In this document: in pieces, positions 31,029-36,966 of the stretch
Numbering within the stretch: the first letter of the stretch is position 1
Layout: each line of letters begins with the position of its first letter
DNA from: Chara braunii
Lineage: Eukaryota > Streptophyta > Charophyceae > Charales > Characeae
Assembly (NCBI GenBank): GCA_003427395.1
Contig: BFEA01000195.1
Location: forward strand, 970,501-1,007,466
Direction of reading: 5' to 3'
Length of the DNA stretch: 36,966 nucleotides
Made by a program: the position numbers and the translations under genes
The notes under the pieces: generated by a model
What the model saw: the letters and a program-made list of their open reading frames with translations, nothing else
Told to the model about the DNA's origin: nothing
Databases searched by the model: none

Positions 31029-31290
31029 CTCCAGTGAATGCTGACTGTTGCTTCCATATGACAATTGTGAACTTATTCGCAATTCGAAAATCAATTGTCG
31101 CCAGAATGTATGTGTGTTTGACGTCATTTCATGGACTTCACAAAATTTGGTCGTGCAGTAAATGATCACCGATTTTGTTATCGCCAGAATACATGTTGTG
31201 GTCTCCACTGAATGTTGACTATTGTTTCCATGTGACAAAGGCGAACATATTCGCAATTTAGAAGTCATACATTTGTCATAAGACCGTTCA
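31029..31290. repeat. Direct duplication, offset 173 bp
   Basis: CTCCA(G/C)TGAATG(C/T)TGACT(G/A)TTG(C/T)TTCCAT and the following TTCGCAATT phrase occur at 31029 and 31202. TCGCCAGAAT or TCACCAGAA phrases recur to 31510. The stretch 31560-32600 shows no gene; GGGAATTAATTCGTAGTTT near 32320 echoes CGAATTGATTCGTGGTTTT near 31730. Confidence 0.5.
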
Positions 31291-32621
31291 TATCTTCAAA
31301 TTTTTCAGAATGATTACCTTTTGTGTTGTCACCAGAATTTTTTTCATAGGTGCAAGTTCACCACAAATTATCATCAACTCTGTTGAAGCCAGAATGTTTG
31401 CGTGTTACTGTAGATTTGCTTCAACGTTGTTGTCGCTTAAGGATCGATATGCGGTATTCGCCAAAATGGATGGTTGGCCAAAATTGTTACCTTCAGCGTT
31501 GTCACCAGAAGACTGATCATTTATGCAAGTTGAAAAAAAATGATATTTTGTCGAAATGATTTTCTTCTGTCTTGTCGAAAAAAACGGTTAAATCGTCAAA
31601 AAGATTGTCCTTTGCGTCATATCTTGCCAATTGTGAAATTGACTCCTCCATCTTTGCTGACATTCATTTCTACACCGCTTAAAGCGCCTTCTCATCATTT
31701 CCGACGACGCACTATTAGAAAGCATGTGCGAATTGATTCGTGGTTTTAAATTCCCTCCTCCGCCTTTACTCGAGGGAATTTATAACCGGCTTACAACTCC
31801 TCCTCACCTCTTACGACTTCCGCTTTAAGCCTTTTGCAATCTCTGCTAAAAGGGGTACATATCGCTGAAAGGGGTGCACGAAGCCTTGACGTTTCACTAA
31901 TTGGGTCGCAAAAACATTTAATGTGCACTCGTCGTTGTCGCTTTTGTGATTCCTGATGCCCATTCCTTTTCACTAAAAGGGGTCGACAACGGATCTGACA
32001 TCGGAGAACGAGCGCGAAATCCAGTTGGAGTCTCATACAATGCAGAAATGACCGTTAACAACAAATATTGTTGGCCCCTGTACCGTGAGTTTTCACTCGC
32101 CGTTATATAACGTTTAATGCTAGACCTTAAAAATGTGTGATGCCTTACCCCTGCGCATTGATTTAATTTCTCGCTCAACTGCCGTATTGATGGATAAAGA
32201 TGCACCAGAATTGCAATGATTCACTTCTGCGAGAGTGGGAACTGTGCGATGCCAAGGTCCTTAAATTCTGATTGCAGCGCCTCCTCACCTCTTCCAACGA
32301 CTAAGTGTGTGAAAGCATTTGGGAATTAATTCGTAGTTTAAGATTTTGAGCCAAAATGACAGAATGTGGTATTCAAGGAGGGTCGATGTCGTTTTGAAGA
32401 GGGTTGGGGTGGTGAGGTTCGGATTGTTCAGTCCACGTTTGTGGCGCAATATTAAGTTTGGACGTTGAGGATCTTCGCCCGACAAAAGAACTGGTAGCGC
32501 ATGATTGACTTAAAGATTGCCCGACAAAGAACAAAAAGTAATATTGAGGGGATTGGGGTGCAGCAAAGAAGTTTCAGCAGGTGGCATGCAAGAAAATGTA
32601 CTCATTTATCAGATGTCGCTC

Positions 32622-33060
32622 ACCTCGAAATTAGCCAAGAACGCCAAATGTGATTTCTTGGGGGTCGGGGTGCTGGGATATCAGGGGGGGGGGGGGGGGG
32701 GGGGTGGGAGGGGTGGACGGTGTGGGGCGTGGGGCGTGGGGCAAGGGCGGAGGTTGAGGCGGAGGGTCAGTACGTGTCATCGGCCCTGGAACTGGTCCAC
32801 CCACCTCGAAAATAGCCAAAAGGGGAGAATGTGACTTCCAGGGGTTAGGGCCAATATGGGAGAATGTGACTTCCAGGGGGTTGGGGTGCTGGAGCAGGGG
32901 GTGGTGGAGGGGAGGGTCAGCACCTCAAAAATAGCCAACAAGGGAAACATTCGATGCAACACTGATTTTAAGGGCCCGGGGTTGGTCACCGTTGGTGTGC
33001 TAGGCGGCTAGGGGGGTTGGGGTTGGGGGGGGAGGGGGGGGGGTTCGTGGACGATCGACT
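32622..33060. repeat. G-rich imperfect repeat with a 21-base G run
   Basis: CACCTC(G/A)AAA(A/T)TAGCCAA recurs at about 32624, 32801 and 32920, and GGGAGAATGTGACTTCCAGGGG at about 32824 and 32860. A pure run of 21 G lies at 32684-32704, and G-runs continue to 33045. No coding potential is seen. Runs of this length are also prone to assembly error. Confidence 0.6.
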
Positions 33061-33345
33061 CAGTACATGTCTTAGGCCCACTAACAAGTTGCAGGTTGAT
33101 GGGTCGAGTACTCCAAGCGATGGAGGTTGTTGATCTTGCGACACTCATGGCACTGCCCACTTAGCGACACTTAGCAATGATTGTATCGATTTTTTCTTAT
33201 TTATGTTGTTCCTCAGTTCATATTGCCAACATGAATTTCTCTTGTTTATGTCGCTCCAACATGAATTTCGGCCTTGTGACAAAAAGTGAACAATCAAAAG
33301 GTTCACTTTTAATGAAATGTGTATTAGAACATGGAGACTGGCGGT

Positions 33346-33640
33346 CTGTGTTACCGCGCGTTCATTGAACGAGCGTTTCGCGTTCAGGCTTTGAACGCTG
33401 TGAACGCATGTTCAGTGAACGGCGGTAAATGCGTTTGACGCGTTTGCGCAGGGGGTTGTGCAGGGTGGGGGGGGCCTTTGGGCAGTGTGGGGAGCGACGG
33501 TAAGGCTTGGGGGGGCTGTGGGCAGTGTGGGGAGCGACGGCACTGCTTGAAGGGCCCTGTAGGGCAATGCCCCAGACGAAATGGAAAAAAAAAAAAAAAA
33601 AAAAAAAGTTGTGTGAATTTGTGTGTCTATGTGTGTGTGA

Positions 33641-33684
<44 letters not shown>

Positions 33685-34815
33685 TTTTTTTTTTCCGGGG
33701 GGGGTGGGGGAATCCCCCTAACACGGCTAAGACGGCCCATGCAGGCTATCTGAAGGGTCCGTGCAACCATGTAGCGCAGACCCCCCCCACCAAAATCAAG
33801 GCATGCAGTGAATATGAAATAGAGAATGAGCTGCCCGAATATATACTCATGATTGAATTCAAGTCTGTGTTTCAGCAGTTATGGTTTGCTCACGTAGCTA
33901 GGGCCTGTTGGTCTCTGCATGTGACTCGTAGGGCTTGGATGCACTACTCACCATATGTACAAAACTAGAATAAATCTTCTGCAAAACATGGAATAATACG
34001 CCGCTATATGTTTTGTCTTTTGTGCATGTGGTGAGTAGAGGGCCTTAGGGCCACTGCACGTATTCCTAAGAAAAGAAAAACGAGAAATTTCTCGTTTTTT
34101 TTTTTTCTTGTTTTTTTTCTTTTCTCATTTTTCATTTTTCTTGTTTTTCTTTTTTTCTCGTTTTTCTTTTCTTAGGAATACGTGCAGTGGCCCTAAGGGC
34201 CTCTACTCACCACATGCACAAAAGAGAAAGCATATGGCTGCGTATTATTCCATGTTCTGCAGATGATTTATTCTAGTTTTGCACATTTGGTGAGTAGTGC
34301 AGCCAAGCCCTAAGAGTCACGTGCAGAGACCAATAGGCCCTAGCTACGTGAGCAACCCATACTGCTGAAACACAGACCTGAATTCGAATCTTGAGTATAT
34401 ATTCGGCCAGCTCGTGCTTTACTTCATATTAATTGCCTGCCTTGATTTTGGTGGTGGGATCTGCGCTACATGGGTGCGAGGACCCTTCAGAGAGCCTGCA
34501 TGGGCCGTCTGAGCAGTGTTAGGGGGATTCCCCCACCCCCCCCGAAAAAAAAAGGACCATTCACATATGGCGGGGGGTGACGCGGTAGGGGGGGTGGGCC
34601 TCCGGGAGGGTTTTTTTTTGCACTTTCGGGGTTCGTTGAACGAGGCACACCACTCCGTAGTCCGCGACGCGCGCGCACACCCCCCGGGGTCGGTTCAGTT
34701 TTTTCGTGCCACGTGGCGTGCAGCGCGTTTGAACGTGATTGAACGCGGCCCCGGGGGTATGAACGCGCGCGTTTGAACGTGAACGTGTGTTCGGCGCGTT
34801 CAATCGGTTGCACAG
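33346..34815. mobile_element. Complete non-autonomous inverted-repeat element with 8-bp target duplication (hAT-like)
   Basis: CTGGCGGT at 33338-33345 is repeated at 34816-34823. The ends read inward CTGTGTTACCG (left) and CTGTGCAACCG (right), a terminal inverted repeat with 9 of 11 matches. Subterminal regions (33356-33440 and 34690-34805) are dense in GAACG/CGTTC motifs. The 1470-bp body contains a poly(A) run (33585-33607), a (TG)n tract (33642-33679) and a 0.9-kb foldback, but no transposase. The 8-bp duplication suits hAT elements; the superfamily remains a guess. The right end of a relative lies at 1-150. Confidence 0.65.
33676..34568. repeat. Large foldback (about 410-bp arms) nested in the element
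   Basis: Left arm 33676-34084 pairs with right arm 34157-34568 at high identity over the whole length; landmarks are GGGGGAATCCCCCTAACAC, GACGGCCCATGCAGGC, GGGCCTTAGGGCCACTGCAC and their complements. The 72-base loop is nearly pure T/C (TTTTTCTTG repeats). Transcription would give a long double-stranded hairpin. Confidence 0.85.
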
Positions 34816-35471
34816 CTGGCGGTCCATTCTTGATAACTGATCGTGGAAGTTTAAGGAACCCCGAGTATCGGAATTATTAGGAGAATGAACAACTCTCCTG
34901 TCGATCTAACCTAAGGCTCCCGGCCTACCCCTGCCAAACAAAGGACGATCGGCTGTGTGCTTGGGACTTTCACAAGGCCATCGGACGGAATTTCCGAATC
35001 CCGGATTACCCCGACACTTGTAATTACCAGTACTACATCACGTCGGGATTCGTCGCCATTGAAACCAACTTTCCTCCATTCTGTCTCCTTCTCCCCTACC
35101 ACAGTCTAACAGTTGTCCCTTGGGAGTCGATAGCCCCCTGCTAGCACCAAACGTCATGCTACAAGAGCCGGCAGTACGACACCTATCAAGCAGCGGGGTT
35201 TGTAAGACGAACCCGCTCCTAAGCTGAGTGCCGAGAGAACAGCCTCCGGCTGACTCGGGCTGAGGCTGTCCACGGCTCCACGTCAAATCCCGAAATCTGT
35301 GAAACCCGACGGTGACAAGTGTTTACACAGAGAGACAGCCACTGGGTTCCCTCCGTACACCACATACGAACCCGCCCTATGGGACTCGGCCGACAAAACT
35401 ATCTACTCTACTCTCAGGAAGGGCAAAACCAAAAGATCTGGTCTTACGCGGAACCACTCACATTTTTGTCC

Positions 35472-35975
35472 TTGAAACTCAGCGTTGGAGATCTCAGTTC
35501 TGGCCTAGGACTCCACCCCCACTTTCCGAAAATCCTTGGCACACCCCCTACTACACCCTTCGGGGCCCCCCTCCCACTCCGAAACAGGAAGTCGCGCTGG
35601 GCGTGAGGTTCGGGCGTCACAATCACAGCAAAAGCACGGACCCGTAGCCTAGAATTCGATATATGTTCTTGATCGCAATTGCATGTACCGACCTCCGAGA
35701 TTGTGCCGAAGCTAAACGACAAAAAATACCTCCTTTGGAACTGCCGTAGGCGCTCGCTTGGACGTGTTGTGCTGAGAATTCGGGAAGACCCTCCCTCGTC
35801 CGAGCATCTTGCATCCTTGTCCTTAGAACCCTGACACCGGAGATCCCAGTTCCGACCTGGGATTCGACCCCTTTTTTCCTAAAATCCTTTGCACACCCCC
35901 TTTCTCCCTACTTCCAGACCTGCTCCCCACTCCGATCAGGGTGTCCCTTTGGGCGTGAGGTTGGGCGTCACAAGA
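35472..35975 (-). repeat. Two related LTR-like end fragments
   Basis: 35472-35622 and 35823-35975 share, on the minus strand, TGTGACGCCC, then CTCACGCCC, a CGGAGTGGGnnG block, GGGTGTGC(C/A)AAGGATTTT and GATCTCC-type ends. TGTGACGCCC starts resemble the ends of some Ty3-type LTRs, but no internal retrotransposon genes are present. 34824-35471 shows nothing else I can name. Confidence 0.35.
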
Positions 35976-36215
35976 CGTCCTGGCTAGACAGTCCGGGAAG
36001 TTCTAGATCATGGGCCAAATGTCTGCGCACTGGCAAGTTGGGACAAGTCCATTTTCAGCAGTTTAAAGCACGAAAAAAAAGGAGGGATGATTCGCTAAAT
36101 ACCCGAATAATTTGAGATATATGACAAATGCACCTAAAAGATGTGGGTAGAGCGCAGTACCCCTCTGACACAGAAAAGGTTTTGCGAAATGCCCTTGGGC
36201 CCTGGTGTCGGTTGG

Positions 36216-36300
36216 ACCCGCCGACTTTGCAAAATACCCCTACCGGGTACTCTCCATCTTTGCAAAATACCCCTACCACAAGTCCCTCCGCCATCGAAAA
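36216..36300. repeat. Short repeat TTTGCAAAATACCCCTACC
   Basis: TTTGCAAAATACCCCTACC occurs at about 36225 and 36261, with related CGAAATGCCC and CGAAAACCCC phrases on either side. No gene is evident between 35976 and 36598. Confidence 0.5.
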
Positions 36301-36598
36301 CCCCCGGTACCGGTGAGTTAGGGGAGCGTTTTTCAGAGGTCGTCCGCCCAAACTCACCGATCTCGCAAAGTCCCCGGGTACTGCACCAAGGCCCCACGGT
36401 GTAGAGGGCGGCCGATGGCAGGGCTTCATTGAGCGGCAGCGAAATGGTCGGGTGGTCCAGTTACTGGGCCACCGACAATTTGTACCGGACTTTCGCGTTG
36501 TGGCGGGAATTGAAGGGCCGCAATGAAAATGTGAAAAACAAAAACAAAAACAGATCCAAAAAATCCGTCGTCGCGCGCCTTTATTTTTTGTTGTATTT

Positions 36599-36908
36599 TT
36601 ATTTTGTTATTGTTACCATTGTTCCGGTACTACCGATATATACATATGAGACGACGATGTGGAAACGCGTCTCCTCTATGTAGTCATGTAGGGTTTCGAT
36701 GTCGTTGACGCTTTCACCTGTAATCGGGGTTGTGACAGTCATGTCCACCATCGGCACGAGCCCCCTAACCCGACCCTGCCTCCTTGCTCTGTTGTTTCCG
36801 TTCGCCGTCCTTGCCGCCTCGTTTCCGGCAGCGTGAACTTGTTCGAGTGCGATGTGGTTGGGGTCGTTGTAGGTCTGCGAGGCCGGTGAGCAGTGCGGCC
36901 ATGTGGCC

Positions 36909-36912
<4 letters not shown>
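36599..36912 (-). CDS. Possible C-terminal coding end, partial, unidentified
   Basis: On the minus strand one frame is open from the (GA)n tract at about 36912 to TAA at 36599. It reads YNDPNHIALEQVHAAGNEAA, then RGLVPMVDMTVTTPITGES, then DIETLHDYIEETRFHIVV. The composition is more protein-like than the flanks. There is no ATG near its start, so it would be an internal or last exon. The family is unknown. Confidence 0.3.

Positions 36913-36966
<54 letters not shown>
36912..36966. repeat. (CT)n microsatellite at the right edge
   Basis: An uninterrupted CT dinucleotide run reaches the window end, which may be where assembly stopped. Confidence 0.95.

Noticed and set aside
35830-35880. tRNA-like TTCGAC phrase
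   Set aside because: No acceptor stem or anticodon arm can be formed around it; it belongs to the LTR-like repeat.

Overview
This is a nuclear, eukaryotic, gene-poor and repeat-dense window. A streptophyte (charophyte) green alga of the Chara type is my best guess, held loosely. It rests on GT-AG introns, plant-style transposon protein families, and broken reading frames whose stop codons are nearly all TGA or TAG, as expected if CGA and CAG codons were lost by cytosine deamination at CG and CHG methylation sites. No rRNA, tRNA or CRISPR array was seen.

Layout. 1-150 is the right end of a short inverted-repeat transposon, inserted next to a broken DNA-methyltransferase-like gene (156-2443). 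An AT-rich repeat block (2570-3320) follows. A DUF7869-type, DDE-integrase-like gene lies on the minus strand (6768-3632), open in one frame but cut by five or six stops. 7387-11650 is a satellite-like array. 11810-16140 holds tandem repeats, a foldback and a two-copy 361-bp direct repeat. 16847-17755 is an unidentified broken coding region. The centre (18450-24563) holds the most interesting locus: a ParB-like gene (minus) and a methyltransferase-like gene (plus), diverging from one intergenic region. 24861-25470 is a nested foldback. 25564-30060 carries two related Ulp1/SENP-type cysteine protease genes, the first truncated and the second with its catalytic domain intact. 30061-33060 is intergenic repeat. 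33346-34815 is a non-autonomous element with an 8-bp target duplication, itself mostly a 0.9-kb foldback. The right end has LTR-like fragments, a possible small minus-strand coding end and a (CT)n tract.

Two signals tie the window together. First, a 22-bp dyad beginning AAGT and ending ACTT around a GGAT-centred core occurs about 35 times between 7.4 and 25.4 kb, in both orientations, inside satellites, foldbacks, the divergent promoter and coding sequence. An AT-rich relative occurs about ten more times. Second, long frames without indels are interrupted by 22 stops (12 TGA, 9 TAG, 1 TAA), which looks like methylation-driven inactivation of a mobile gene set. The ParB-like plus methyltransferase-like pair sitting among many copies of a palindrome suggests, as a hypothesis only, a protein/site system resembling ParB/parS or phage ParB-methyltransferase modules.
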